Origin: a virus
Reading direction: 5' to 3' (one strand)
IMG/VR virus record: IMGVR_UViG_3300025097_002655
Location: 1 to 45,113 of that record
Length of the DNA: 45,113 bases
Positions 27,596 to 35,492 of the stretch are shown in pieces (position 1 is the stretch's first letter; each line of letters begins with the position of its first letter). Made by a program: the position numbers and the translations under genes. The notes beneath the pieces were generated by a model, which made no database searches, was not told the origin of the DNA, and saw nothing but the letters and a program-made list of their open reading frames with translations.

Positions 27596-28055
27596 TCCAC
27601 AATTTATTGAATTGCTTATCAAACACTAATTTCAATTCTTTGCTTATAATTTTCATGTAATGTTCCTCGTGGCGATTGAGAGACCCGTTAAAAAAATTAC
27701 ATGTCCCATTTAAAACAATGTTATCATCTATTAGCACAGTCTTATAATGTAAAAGCTCTCCGCTATATATTTTAACCATATTTCTTAAATTATTATCTAA
27801 AAAATATGGTACAACTTCAATTTCATTTTTATGGACATCTTTCTGTTTTTTCTCGACGCTGCGCTCATCAACTATAATCTTTACTTTTACCCCTCTTTTG
27901 CTTGCCATCACAACACTCTCTGCAATTGGCAACCAAGTGAACCAAAAAGCCATAATGTCTACTGTGTTTTTTGCTTTGTTTATTTCACCAATGACAAAAT
28001 CAGAAATATTCTCCTCTGGCCCGAATATAACTTCCTCAATTCTCGCTTCTATCAA
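27561..28055 (-). CDS. Single-HKD phospholipase-D-superfamily protein (164 aa)
   Basis: Carries one HKD motif: LLHYKTVLIDDNIVLNGTCN fits HxKxxxxD with the downstream GxxN, and the trailing EEHYMKII fits the usual strand. The N-terminal part (TVDIMAFWFTWLPIAESVVM) fits the first beta-alpha unit of PLD enzymes. Single-HKD proteins such as the endonuclease Nuc act as dimers, building one active site from two motifs. The length matches Nuc-type enzymes, but no signal peptide is present, so it would work in the cytoplasm. Activity could be nuclease or phosphodiester transfer in the glycan context. Lower GC than the structural genes. Confidence 0.82.
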   Translation of the reverse strand: MIEARIEEVIFGPEENISDFVIGEINKAKNTVDIMAFWFTWLPIAESVVMASKRGVKVKIIVDERSVEKKQKDVHKNEIEVVPYFLDNNLRNMVKIYSGELLHYKTVLIDDNIVLNGTCNFFNGSLNRHEEHYMKIISKELKLVFDKQFNKLWNEKSYLAEGKK

Positions 28056-28446
28056 TATATTCCCTTATCTTATCTAAATCCATCTTATCTTTTTTGCGCA
28101 TAGTGACACTCTTGCGTCGGAAAAGCAGTTCAATATTTACAAATTTAAGCCCATATTCATTATAATGATTATCTTGACTATTGATTAATATATCGTCTGT
28201 ATAATTCTCATCGAAAAAAATCCAGTCTTCTTTAACGAGATCAACTTTGTTGTATTTATCTTTTCTTTTATTTAAAAGTTCTTTAATCTCTTCTCGATTT
28301 TGACGAAGACAGATAAAATCAACATCATTATTCTCTCGTATCCCCAGGGTTGCCAAAACAGCAGACCCTACTATACAAAAATCATCTGGGGAAAGTTGTG
28401 TCTCTGTTATAAATTCTTTAAACTGTGTTAGGTGGTTAACTTTCAT
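28036..28446 (-). CDS. MNT-like nucleotidyltransferase fold protein (136 aa)
   Basis: The segment FCIVGSAVLATLGIRENNDV-DFI contains the GS and DxD-type motif of small nucleotidyltransferases (MNT/AbiEii-like). The C-terminal RRKSVTMRKKDKMDLDKI matches the K-R-KD-D pattern often closing this fold. I chose ATG 28446, overlapping the upstream stop by 11 bp; a TTG four codons earlier is possible. Such proteins transfer a nucleotide to a small molecule, protein or RNA, and appear both in toxin-antitoxin pairs and in sugar clusters. No antitoxin-like HEPN partner is visible next to it, so I leave the role open. Confidence 0.7.
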   Translation of the reverse strand: MKVNHLTQFKEFITETQLSPDDFCIVGSAVLATLGIRENNDVDFICLRQNREEIKELLNKRKDKYNKVDLVKEDWIFFDENYTDDILINSQDNHYNEYGLKFVNIELLFRRKSVTMRKKDKMDLDKIREYIDRSEN

Positions 28447-29392
28447 TTTGTTTTTCAAAATTTTTAATTGTTTCGATCATCTGTGATGTATGGTCGAAGT
28501 TGTCACCAGCATGTACTATGTTATCAAAGTAGTAATCTGGGATGTTCTCTTTGTATGTTTCTCTAATGTGTTTTTTAACCTTTTCGACCTCTTTACAAAG
28601 TATCTTATTTGGTTCCTGTGTTTTATTTCGGAATGTTGGTGTCCATCTATGGGCATATATAATGCGAATATTCTTATAAGAGCCCATGTTCTCAAACTTC
28701 TCTTTTAGTTTCCACTCTCGAATATCATCTGGTTTATAAAGTTCTAGCCCGAGTTCTACATATTTTTGTTTATCTTTGATTTCGAAGTCGCTAACTTTTA
28801 AAATTTCAAAGTCTTTTTCTATGTCCTTTGTAATCTCTTTATAAACATCTTTTGCGGGATCCCACAGAACAAAAATAAAACAGTGCCCAACCGATAGAAA
28901 TAGTTCTTTCCTCTTAGTATGAATAATATTCATCTCTTCTTTTGAAAAATCATTCTCTTCAAACCAAGCATTCCCGTACTCTAGATATGTCTTTTTTTGT
29001 GCTTTCTTATTTACAATGGCCGATCGCCAGTCTTTCACTATTTCATATGGCAACTTTTCTATTTCAAAATATAAAGAACATGCGGCTCGGTGTGAAGAGT
29101 TTATGAGATGTCCAGCCTCATTGACCAACAGAGGGAATTCGTCTAAATACCCACTGGCTTTAAAGCTTTCAGATAATATCTCGAATTCTTCCTTACACGG
29201 ACGTCCACTGATATGGTATGTTGTTCCTGCGCGCTGAAGCTGCATTTTTTCATATAAATCAAGACACTCCTTGAAATCCTTTTCTCCGTATAGCCCTTCT
29301 AAATAAAGATAACGGACAACTAAGTCTAGCCTGCTAAAAACTCCATTATGAGTCTGGAACATGATGAGTTCGAGGGGAGTAAAAACACTCAT
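28436..29392 (-). CDS. Unknown protein with ParB/sulfiredoxin-like motif (318 aa)
   Basis: Complete 318-residue frame joined to neighbours by overlaps (ATGA at the start). The segment FPLLVNEAGHLINSSHRAAC has the look of the ParB/sulfiredoxin-like signature, in which a short strand, G-x-hydrophobic and an HR pair follow, as found in some glycan-cluster kinase-like proteins. The rest is charged and helical, with a His/Asp pattern near the C-terminus (IVHAGDNFDHTSQMI) that could be metal-binding or catalytic. I cannot name a function. Its position directly after the Maf-like protein suggests the glycan programme. Confidence 0.6.
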   Translation of the reverse strand: MSVFTPLELIMFQTHNGVFSRLDLVVRYLYLEGLYGEKDFKECLDLYEKMQLQRAGTTYHISGRPCKEEFEILSESFKASGYLDEFPLLVNEAGHLINSSHRAACSLYFEIEKLPYEIVKDWRSAIVNKKAQKKTYLEYGNAWFEENDFSKEEMNIIHTKRKELFLSVGHCFIFVLWDPAKDVYKEITKDIEKDFEILKVSDFEIKDKQKYVELGLELYKPDDIREWKLKEKFENMGSYKNIRIIYAHRWTPTFRNKTQEPNKILCKEVEKVKKHIRETYKENIPDYYFDNIVHAGDNFDHTSQMIETIKNFEKQNES

Positions 29393-30432
29393 TTAAATAT
29401 CCCTGTTTTAGTTATTTCAGATGATTGGTTCATTTCGTGTCCCTCCCCTAGGTTGTTGAATTTTATCTTTCCGCCGGCAGAAAGAACATTAGCGACATAA
29501 TCCCAAAATTCAACATACTGTCTTTTGCACAAATGATACCCGGCAGTAGCCTGATTATATCTTTTATTTTTCTGGAATGCGTGATTATGAAGGTCTCCTA
29601 ATTTTGTATTCTCTGATTTTCCATCCATCCCGACAATATCAATTGAACTCGGTTGCAGGTACGAAGCCAAAATAACCAAGCGCGGGGCAGATCCGAGCTT
29701 ACTCCTATACCTAAAATTAACATAGTTAACTCGCGATGCATATTCTTTAACAAATTCACTCTGGGTCGCAATGTCTCTTTCCATCGAGCCATCGTTTACT
29801 GTCTCAAACACAATCTTTGTATCACTATTCTTTAAAAAATTATGCAAGTCCTTATTGTTTCTAGATAAATCCACCTCTCTTCCCAAGATAGCATAATCAA
29901 CCTTGTTTTTATTTTCCCCTAATATATCAGAGATAAAAAAATGGTTACAAGATATAATCTTGTCGTATTCTTCAAAATTGATTTTATCAATATTTTCCTT
30001 AGTAGATGGTCCAGCGCCAATAACCAGCACTCTGGATACAGAGTTTTCCGAAGGGCGCTTTATATCTGTAATGATATCACGGTAGAGCCAATGAGATGGT
30101 GGTAAATTAGCCGGCTCTCTTCCCGATGGTCTTGTGAAACAGTTTTTTCCATATCTGTCCGAATCTAAAAAAGATTCTCTACTGCATATAAAAGAAGACT
30201 TATGTGGGTTCTCGTTTAACCAAGTAAGATCTGCGCCAAAACATACATCTTTAACCGCATCATACCAAACATTATTAGAGATTACGCCGTTATTCATTCT
30301 AATTTTTTGTAGAAACGAAGCCCATGCGTATGATCCCCTTAGCAATAACTCTTCGGGCGAACTTTTATCAGGGCTCGCGGGATTATACACTAATGTACAG
30401 TTATTCCAGACAGTGTTTAGGTCAATATTCAT
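29389..30432 (-). CDS. DUF115 / Maf-like putative glycosyltransferase (347 aa)
   Basis: The segment RVLVIGAGPSTKENIDKINF, followed by YDKIISCNHFF and later IDIVGMDGKSEN, fits the DUF115 (MptE-like) fold shared by Maf motility-accessory proteins. Maf proteins of Campylobacter and Aeromonas transfer pseudaminic or legionaminic acid onto Ser/Thr of flagellin. Here about 130 N-terminal residues precede the domain, with a C-terminal part of aromatic and polar segments. The gene overlaps the NeuB-1 stop by ATGA, so it is co-expressed with a nonulosonic acid pathway, which strongly suggests a related transferase substrate. Alternative: a pterin-type pyrophosphokinase, less likely in this setting. 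Confidence 0.72.
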   Translation of the reverse strand: MNIDLNTVWNNCTLVYNPASPDKSSPEELLLRGSYAWASFLQKIRMNNGVISNNVWYDAVKDVCFGADLTWLNENPHKSSFICSRESFLDSDRYGKNCFTRPSGREPANLPPSHWLYRDIITDIKRPSENSVSRVLVIGAGPSTKENIDKINFEEYDKIISCNHFFISDILGENKNKVDYAILGREVDLSRNNKDLHNFLKNSDTKIVFETVNDGSMERDIATQSEFVKEYASRVNYVNFRYRSKLGSAPRLVILASYLQPSSIDIVGMDGKSENTKLGDLHNHAFQKNKRYNQATAGYHLCKRQYVEFWDYVANVLSAGGKIKFNNLGEGHEMNQSSEITKTGIFK

Positions 30433-31262
30433 TGGTTATTTCTTAATTTTTTTCGAATTACCTTCTCGCCTGGGGTTATCTCTTTAATGCCATCACCATA
30501 AGACAACTCAAGCTCTCGGATTCCGTTAACAAGCTTTATTAATCCTTGGGGCTCTACCGATCCTAGGTGATCAGATCCCCACATTTGGCGGTCAAGGGTA
30601 ATATGCCTCTCCACGATAGATGCCCCTAGGTATACTGAAGCAACAGTCGTTCCTAATCGAAATTCATGTCCGCTATATCCCACTTCATGATCTGGATATT
30701 TTCTCTTAAGCTCCTTGATATAGGATAAATTAAGATCTTCTAACGGGGCTGGATATGTTGAATTGCAATGCAAAATACCCAAATCGTTGTTCTTTGTCCA
30801 GGCTACGGCCTGGTCGATCTCCTCTTCCGTACTCATCCCTGTTGAAATAATTATCTTCTTCCCTGTTTTTGCAGAAGCCTTCATTAGGGATTCGTTAGTA
30901 ATCATTGCCGAGGGGATCTTTATAAACGGTATATCATATTGCATAAGAAAGTTTAAACTATCTAAATCCCACGGAGAAGCTGACCATTCAATATTTCTTT
31001 CCTTGCAATACCGATCAATTTCGTCATACTCTTCTTTTTCAAATTCTACTTTATATTTATATTCCAAATATGTCATCTCGCCCCATGGAGTAGACTTCAT
31101 TACTCCTTTTTGGTGCTCTGGGACGCAGGCATCTGGGTTTCTCTTCTGGAACTTAACTGCATCGCAGCCGGATACGGAAGCAATATCTATTAATTTTTTT
31201 GCTATGTCTAAATCACCGTTATGATTAATCCCAATTTCTGCTATAATATACGTTTTTTTCAC
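30429..31262 (-). CDS. neuB-like: NeuB-family nonulosonic acid synthase, copy 1, no SAF domain (277 aa)
   Basis: Begins KKTYIIAEIGINHNGDLDIA and has CDAVKFQKR, ASPWDLDSLNFL, KIISTGMSTEEEID and LHCNSTYPAP, all landmarks of the NeuB TIM barrel that condenses phosphoenolpyruvate with an N-acetylated hexosamine. The metal-site region YSGHEFRLGTTVASVYLGAS and the ERHITLD motif are present. Full NeuB/LegI/PseI proteins are about 340-350 residues because of a C-terminal antifreeze-like SAF domain; this one ends at 277, so that domain is absent. The start is GTG in a GTGA overlap with the cytidylyltransferase. Substrate (sialic, legionaminic or other) cannot be decided. Confidence 0.9.
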   Translation of the reverse strand: MKKTYIIAEIGINHNGDLDIAKKLIDIASVSGCDAVKFQKRNPDACVPEHQKGVMKSTPWGEMTYLEYKYKVEFEKEEYDEIDRYCKERNIEWSASPWDLDSLNFLMQYDIPFIKIPSAMITNESLMKASAKTGKKIIISTGMSTEEEIDQAVAWTKNNDLGILHCNSTYPAPLEDLNLSYIKELKRKYPDHEVGYSGHEFRLGTTVASVYLGASIVERHITLDRQMWGSDHLGSVEPQGLIKLVNGIRELELSYGDGIKEITPGEKVIRKKLRNNQ

Positions 31263-31966
31263 TTTGGTTTCTCCCTCTGATTTGAAAGATATATGGATTC
31301 ACACATTTTAAATTCCCAAGGATAATCTATATCAAGGCACTCAAATTCTTCCATTGGGAAAAGTTCAATGTCACCTGGACTATTAAAGTCTCCCATCCAT
31401 ACCCCATCTTTAATAGTATCTAGTCTCCCGGCATATAAACAATGGGCAGCTTCTAAGGTCTCTTCTACTTCTTTCGTGTTTAGACAGTCTTGCCCGGCAG
31501 GCCATGGAGTTACTAATTCTCCGCCCTTGTTCCAAAAATAATTCTTCTTCTTCATTACGCCAAACATTCCCTCTGATTCGCTATTGGCAAATGAATTTAT
31601 AAATGAATCAATTGTCTCTGGCTTTAGAAATGGGGCGCAGGCATTAATAAGAATACAATATTTAAAACCTAGTTTATCATGCCATTCATACATTTCTCCC
31701 ATAGGATTTCCCTCTGAGAACGCAGATTCTCTGCTTCTGTGAAAAACCTGTAGTCCGTACTTTTCTGCAACATTTTTCAATTCTGGCTCATACGCCGACA
31801 AATAAAAAGACTTTTTCCAGTCTATAGCTTTGATATGGGTTATTTTTTCTAGGGCGATGTCCATAATGTTTGTATCAGAAAATGGCAAGAGCATTTTTTT
31901 TGGAAGTCGCTCAGATGAAAGCCTGGCTTGTATAATTAAGCAGATATCATTTAAGTCTTTCTTCAT
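31259..31966 (-). CDS. CMP-sugar cytidylyltransferase (NeuA/SpsF-like) (235 aa)
   Basis: Starts MKKDLNDICLIIQARLSSER followed by LPKKMLLPF, the nucleotide-binding N-terminus of the SpsF/NeuA/KdsB cytidylyltransferase group; the later ILINACAPFLKPETID and ECLDIDYPWEFKM fit the metal-ligand Asp region. The enzyme would activate a nonulosonic acid with CTP for transfer. I chose the ATG at 31966, one base after the upstream TAG and preceded by AAAGGA; a start 12 codons further up would lie inside the SDR gene and add an unrelated leader. Flanked by NeuB-1 and two SDR genes, it completes an activation step. Confidence 0.85.
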   Translation of the reverse strand: MKKDLNDICLIIQARLSSERLPKKMLLPFSDTNIMDIALEKITHIKAIDWKKSFYLSAYEPELKNVAEKYGLQVFHRSRESAFSEGNPMGEMYEWHDKLGFKYCILINACAPFLKPETIDSFINSFANSESEGMFGVMKKKNYFWNKGGELVTPWPAGQDCLNTKEVEETLEAAHCLYAGRLDTIKDGVWMGDFNSPGDIELFPMEEFECLDIDYPWEFKMCESIYLSNQREKPK

Positions 31967-31967
31967 T

Positions 31968-32744
31968 CTATAGTCCTTTCGACAGCCATCCGCCGTCAAC
32001 ATAAATATCTTGTCCAGTGATATATTCAGATAGGTTAGAACAAAGGAATACTACCGTGCCAGCAATATCTTCGGGCTTTCCCCACCGACCCAAGGCCGTC
32101 TTATTTTTTCTTTCATTATATATTTTCTCGTTAGACCAGCTTCTTTTTGTCATCTCTGTCTTCATGTAACCTGGCCCTATGTTGTTTGCCCGGATATTAT
32201 ACTTCCCCAAATCAATGGCTAAAGATTTAGTTAATTGTTTCAAACCTCCCTTGCTGGCAACATAAGCAGGGTTGTTGGGGAAAGCTAGTTCAGAATTTAA
32301 ACTTGTAATATTAATAATTGACCCACCATGGTCTTTCATTAGGGGCACAATATTTTTGCATATCTTATAGGGAGCAGTTAAATTTATTTTTAACGTCTTC
32401 TCCCACATGTTATCTGAATATACCTCTGTATTCTGGGGGAATGTCACCCCAGCACAATTTACAATTCCGTCAAGTTGGGAAGTGTGTATATATAGCGATT
32501 CTATTAATTCACCAATCTGCTCATCATTTGTCAGGTCGGCGCATTTCATATAACAATCGTGTTCTTTCTTTTTTAAAGACTCGTATGTTTTCTGCAACTT
32601 GCTTCTATCGCTATCAGTCAGAAATACAATAGCTCCAAATTTAGCTAAATACTCACAGATCACCGAACCTAATCCGCCTGCTGCGCCAGTAACTAGAACT
32701 CTTTTTCCATCTAACAGTCTTAGTTGCATATAATCATTGGACAT
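31968..32744 (-). CDS. Short-chain dehydrogenase/reductase, PtmA-like context (258 aa)
   Basis: Classical SDR: dinucleotide-binding KRVLVTGAAGGLGSVICEYL, the NAG motif IVNCAGVTF, the catalytic Ser-Tyr-Lys pattern with NITSLNSE and YVASKGGLKQLT, and C-terminal DIYVDGGWLSKG. Full length. These enzymes oxidise or reduce sugar hydroxyl or keto groups with NAD(P). In Campylobacter the SDR PtmA stands beside the CMP-sugar transferase PtmB and NeuB-type synthases in the legionaminic acid locus, so the present order (SDR next to the cytidylyltransferase) suggests a similar role. Overlaps the upstream SDR by 11 bp. Confidence 0.88.
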   Translation of the reverse strand: MSNDYMQLRLLDGKRVLVTGAAGGLGSVICEYLAKFGAIVFLTDSDRSKLQKTYESLKKKEHDCYMKCADLTNDEQIGELIESLYIHTSQLDGIVNCAGVTFPQNTEVYSDNMWEKTLKINLTAPYKICKNIVPLMKDHGGSIINITSLNSELAFPNNPAYVASKGGLKQLTKSLAIDLGKYNIRANNIGPGYMKTEMTKRSWSNEKIYNERKNKTALGRWGKPEDIAGTVVFLCSNLSEYITGQDIYVDGGWLSKGL

Positions 32745-33423
32745 TGTATCGATTGACTCGCACTTCTTGAATAATCATATTACTGTCTCTATTCGTAGTA
32801 GAATAAATGTATTCGGCCAATTCTTTTGGATCGATAAATGTAGAATAGTCCTGATTGGGTACTTTTTCCCCCATGGGTGTCTGAATCGACCCTGGAGCAA
32901 TGAAGAAAACTCTTGTACCAGTGTCTCTATATTCCTCAAATAATGATCTGGAAAGTCCAAGGAGGGCATGTTTAGATGCACAATAGAGGGTGGTATCTTT
33001 GAACCCTGCGTAAGCAGAAGATGATCCTATATTTATTATTTGCTTTAGATTACCTTTTTTTTGTAGAGATATTGACAAAAAATATGGTGCTCGAACATTT
33101 AAGTTAAAACAAGAGTCAAAATCATCTATACCTACTTCTGTAATCGATTCTACATTAAATAAAGCTGCGCAGTTAATCAGGATATCTATACCATCGTCCC
33201 AGGAAGAAGCCTGAGACACTACTTTATTTAATTCCTCTGGGTCTTGTAGGTTGGCAGCGATCGTCATAATCGATATTTTACATTGGCTTGATAGTTTAGA
33301 ATTAATATCGTTTAGTTTATACTTGTCCCTTGCTACCAAACATAAATCATGTCCTGCCATAGCATACTGAGATGCTAGCTCTCTCCCTAGTCCCCCAGTA
33401 GCACCTGTTATTAATACTTTCAC
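32734..33423 (-). CDS. Short-chain dehydrogenase/reductase, second copy (229 aa)
   Basis: KVLITGATGGLGRELASQYA binds the cofactor, ILINCAALF replaces the usual NAG, and the active-site Ser and Tyr-Lys are in NIGSSSAYAGF and YCASKHALLGLS. The C-terminus is shorter than in the neighbouring SDR, ending soon after APGSIQTPMGEK. The two SDR genes are clearly different in sequence, so they are not a recent duplication. Start GTG follows a GAAGAAAAG purine run. A redox step on a sugar is the likely job, acting with the flanking NeuB proteins. Confidence 0.87.
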   Translation of the reverse strand: MKVLITGATGGLGRELASQYAMAGHDLCLVARDKYKLNDINSKLSSQCKISIMTIAANLQDPEELNKVVSQASSWDDGIDILINCAALFNVESITEVGIDDFDSCFNLNVRAPYFLSISLQKKGNLKQIINIGSSSAYAGFKDTTLYCASKHALLGLSRSLFEEYRDTGTRVFFIAPGSIQTPMGEKVPNQDYSTFIDPKELAEYIYSTTNRDSNMIIQEVRVNRYNVQ

Positions 33424-33431
33424 CTTTTCTT

Positions 33432-34271
33432 CTATTCCCAGTACCTTAATTTATTGGCAATTGGAATCTCATCGTCGAGTAAAGATTTTTTTCCGTTCCC
33501 GAGAATTTTCTGAACTTGTCTAATAGTGGAAACCAACTCTTTTAATTCTTTTGGATTCAAAGAAGCTGACTGATCCGATCCATACATTTCCTTATCTAAG
33601 GTTATGTGCCTCTCAATAACTGGTGCTCCTAATGCCGCGGCCACAAGGGTAGGTAGTCCGCCAGATTCATGTCCACTATATCCGACACCACAGCCATACT
33701 TTTCCTCTAAAGATTTTATAGTCAAAAGATTACTATCTTCTTCTTTTGTCGGGTAAGTTGACACACAATGCAGAAGAGTAAAGGGGCAGTCATTATTTTT
33801 AAATATTTCTACCGCAGCATCGACATGTTCCATTGTTGATAGTCCTGTGGAAATATAAGTATGTTTCCTGCACTTAGCTACTTCATTAAGAAACTCTGCA
33901 TGAGTTAACATAGCAGAAGCGACTTTATGAAACGGGACATTGTAATTATTAATAAAATATAGGCTTTCAATATCCCAAGCAGAGGATGTCCACTTGATCC
34001 CCAATTCTCTACAGTGCTCATCAATTATGTCATATTCTTCCTTCCCGAACTCTAATCCCTCTTTTTGTTGTCTCTGGGTGGTTCCCCAGGGGCTCTCTCG
34101 GGGACAGTCAAGGACATCCTCGGAATAAACGGTATTGATAGTTCTTTTTTGAAACTTTACTGCGTCACAGCCGGAACTATGGGCGATATCAATAAGCTTT
34201 TTTGCTATTTTTATATCTCCGTTGTGGTTGATCCCCACTTCTGCAATAATAAAAGCATTAGTATCTGACAT
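33432..34271 (-). CDS. neuB-like: NeuB-family nonulosonic acid synthase, copy 2, no SAF domain (279 aa)
   Basis: NAFIIAEVGINHNGDIKIAK, CDAVKFQKR, TSSAWDIESLYF, TYISTGLSTMEHVD, LHCVSTYPTK, YSGHESGGLPTLVAAALGAP and ERHITLDKEM follow the NeuB barrel from end to end. It is clearly paralogous to copy 1 but diverged throughout. Like copy 1 it stops near 280 residues and lacks the C-terminal SAF domain found in cellular enzymes. It heads the nonulosonate gene block, with an AAGGA site eight bases ahead of the ATG and an 88-bp upstream gap, so it could be the first gene of a transcription unit. Specificity unknown. Confidence 0.9.
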   Translation of the reverse strand: MSDTNAFIIAEVGINHNGDIKIAKKLIDIAHSSGCDAVKFQKRTINTVYSEDVLDCPRESPWGTTQRQQKEGLEFGKEEYDIIDEHCRELGIKWTSSAWDIESLYFINNYNVPFHKVASAMLTHAEFLNEVAKCRKHTYISTGLSTMEHVDAAVEIFKNNDCPFTLLHCVSTYPTKEEDSNLLTIKSLEEKYGCGVGYSGHESGGLPTLVAAALGAPVIERHITLDKEMYGSDQSASLNPKELKELVSTIRQVQKILGNGKKSLLDDEIPIANKLRYWE

Positions 34272-34359
34272 TGTACATCCTTACATTGTTACATTGAGGT
34301 AAATAATTTTCTCTCAGGAACAGTATACACTATGCCACAGAGAATTGTATAGTTAATAA
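34272..34359 (-). promoter_or_regulatory. 88-bp gap ahead of NeuB-2, possible weak promoter
   Basis: This is the longest gap between protein genes between 1 and 42.9 kb. On the minus strand it contains TATACT as a -10-like hexamer near 34329-34334, but the upstream region has no good -35 match, and the AAGGA ribosome-binding site of NeuB-2. No hairpin with a U-tract is seen. It may hold an internal or phage-specific promoter for the nonulosonate genes. Confidence 0.3.
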
Positions 34360-34725
34360 TCAATCTCCTTTCGCTAGGCGATAGCTATCACTATCAAAAT
34401 GCTGTGTTGAAAATTCATATAACTCAGTATCCTCAAGAGCAATAATGCGATGGCGAAGTCCTCGTGTTACGTGGAACCTCTCACCCTTTGATAAAATAAG
34501 CTCGTTGGACTCTTTAATATCATCGGACTCACCATATTTTACTAGAACTCGTCCAGATTGTACATAAAAGACCTCATCTTTAAGCTTGTGATAGTGCCAA
34601 GAGCATTGTTTTCCTTTTACGAAATATAGAAGCTTTCCACAATATTCTTCTGAGTTGGCGATCCATTTTTCGAATCCCCACCCCTTTGGGACAAAATTAA
34701 CTAATGAGGTATCAGGCTTCTTCAT
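34360..34725 (-). CDS. Single-domain cupin protein (121 aa)
   Basis: Cupin motif 1 is seen in CSWHYHKLKDEVFYVQSGRV (two His and a Glu as metal ligands) and motif 2 in GERFHVTRGLRHRIIA. Length and order fit the small cupin_2 class, often found as sugar-phosphate isomerase- or epimerase-like proteins in polysaccharide clusters. Substrate unknown. It overlaps the preceding DUF115-like gene by ATGA and is followed by the 88-bp gap, so it is the last gene of the upstream sugar block. Confidence 0.85.
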   Translation of the reverse strand: MKKPDTSLVNFVPKGWGFEKWIANSEEYCGKLLYFVKGKQCSWHYHKLKDEVFYVQSGRVLVKYGESDDIKESNELILSKGERFHVTRGLRHRIIALEDTELYEFSTQHFDSDSYRLAKGD

Positions 34726-35492
34726 TGTTGGATATCCTCTAATCTAACACGGGGTATGTTTTCATATAGAGAACTTTGAGATGAAACAAGATGTAAAGAT
34801 ATTCCCTTGGACTGTAGCCAATAATACAACTCTTTTGATGCGGATCTTGTTTCCCCTATCTCCCAATCTAACATGTCTCCCCGGTTCAACAAATCCAATG
34901 TTGAACCAAAAAAGTGGTTATATTCGTCAACCTTGGTGATGTTCTTGGCGCTCAAGTCCCAACCAAGGGCATATATGTTCTTTACCCCAAGATGAACTGC
35001 TGTATATATGACTGTCTCTAGCATGATCCCTGGCCCTGATGGTCTTTGGTGTCCGTTGCTTAGGAGAAACTTATCAAAGTTCTTAGTGCGGCAAATAAAC
35101 TCATTGTTTTTCTCCGTTCGGATCGGGACTTTTAGGAAAATATCATGTTCTTGATACGGAGACCACCGAAGAGCGGGAGAATAATTACTAGAAGTTATAG
35201 AAATAGTATCGGAATCTTTATAGTCGTAATGTATGAATTTATCCTCTCCTACAGGAAGATTACAACAATTAAAAAAGTGAAAATCACTAATCTCGGGGTG
35301 CCGGTTGTATGCCTGTTTCACACTGAGGACTAATTCGTCTGCCAAAAGATCATCAAGTTCCTTTTTAGAATACTCGTTCAATGATTGACCGCAAGTCAAG
35401 ATATAACAATCTCTCCCCTTATAGGAGTCCTGTAGGCAGAGGATCTTTTCCTCGATTGAACTTGCAGATGCGATTTTAGACTTTAATTTCAT
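34722..35492 (-). CDS. DUF115/GT42-like putative glycosyltransferase (256 aa)
   Basis: The N-terminus has GRDCYILTCGQSLNEYSKKE, a G-x-SL loop like those of DUF115 and sialyltransferase-42-type folds, and the middle has RPSGPGIMLETVIYTAVHLG followed by KNIYALGWDLS. This layout (nucleotide-binding loop, then a Gly-rich helix start and a strand ending in GWD or GMD) is shared with the Maf-like protein at 29389-30432. A CMP-sugar-dependent transferase is plausible given the two NeuB genes downstream. It overlaps the PfkB gene by 17 bp. A non-enzymatic role cannot be ruled out. Confidence 0.6.
   Translation of the reverse strand: MKLKSKIASASSIEEKILCLQDSYKGRDCYILTCGQSLNEYSKKELDDLLADELVLSVKQAYNRHPEISDFHFFNCCNLPVGEDKFIHYDYKDSDTISITSSNYSPALRWSPYQEHDIFLKVPIRTEKNNEFICRTKNFDKFLLSNGHQRPSGPGIMLETVIYTAVHLGVKNIYALGWDLSAKNITKVDEYNHFFGSTLDLLNRGDMLDWEIGETRSASKELYYWLQSKGISLHLVSSQSSLYENIPRVRLEDIQQ

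Noticed and set aside
28036-28055. MNT/PLD pair as a toxin-antitoxin system
   Set aside because: No HEPN partner or toxin signature is seen, and the 20-bp overlap is common to most genes here.
31054-31061. TATAAATA (T4 late promoter-like) on the minus strand
   Set aside because: Lies deep inside the NeuB-1 coding frame, where it encodes part of a conserved Tyr/Lys-rich stretch, and is about 620 bp from the next start.
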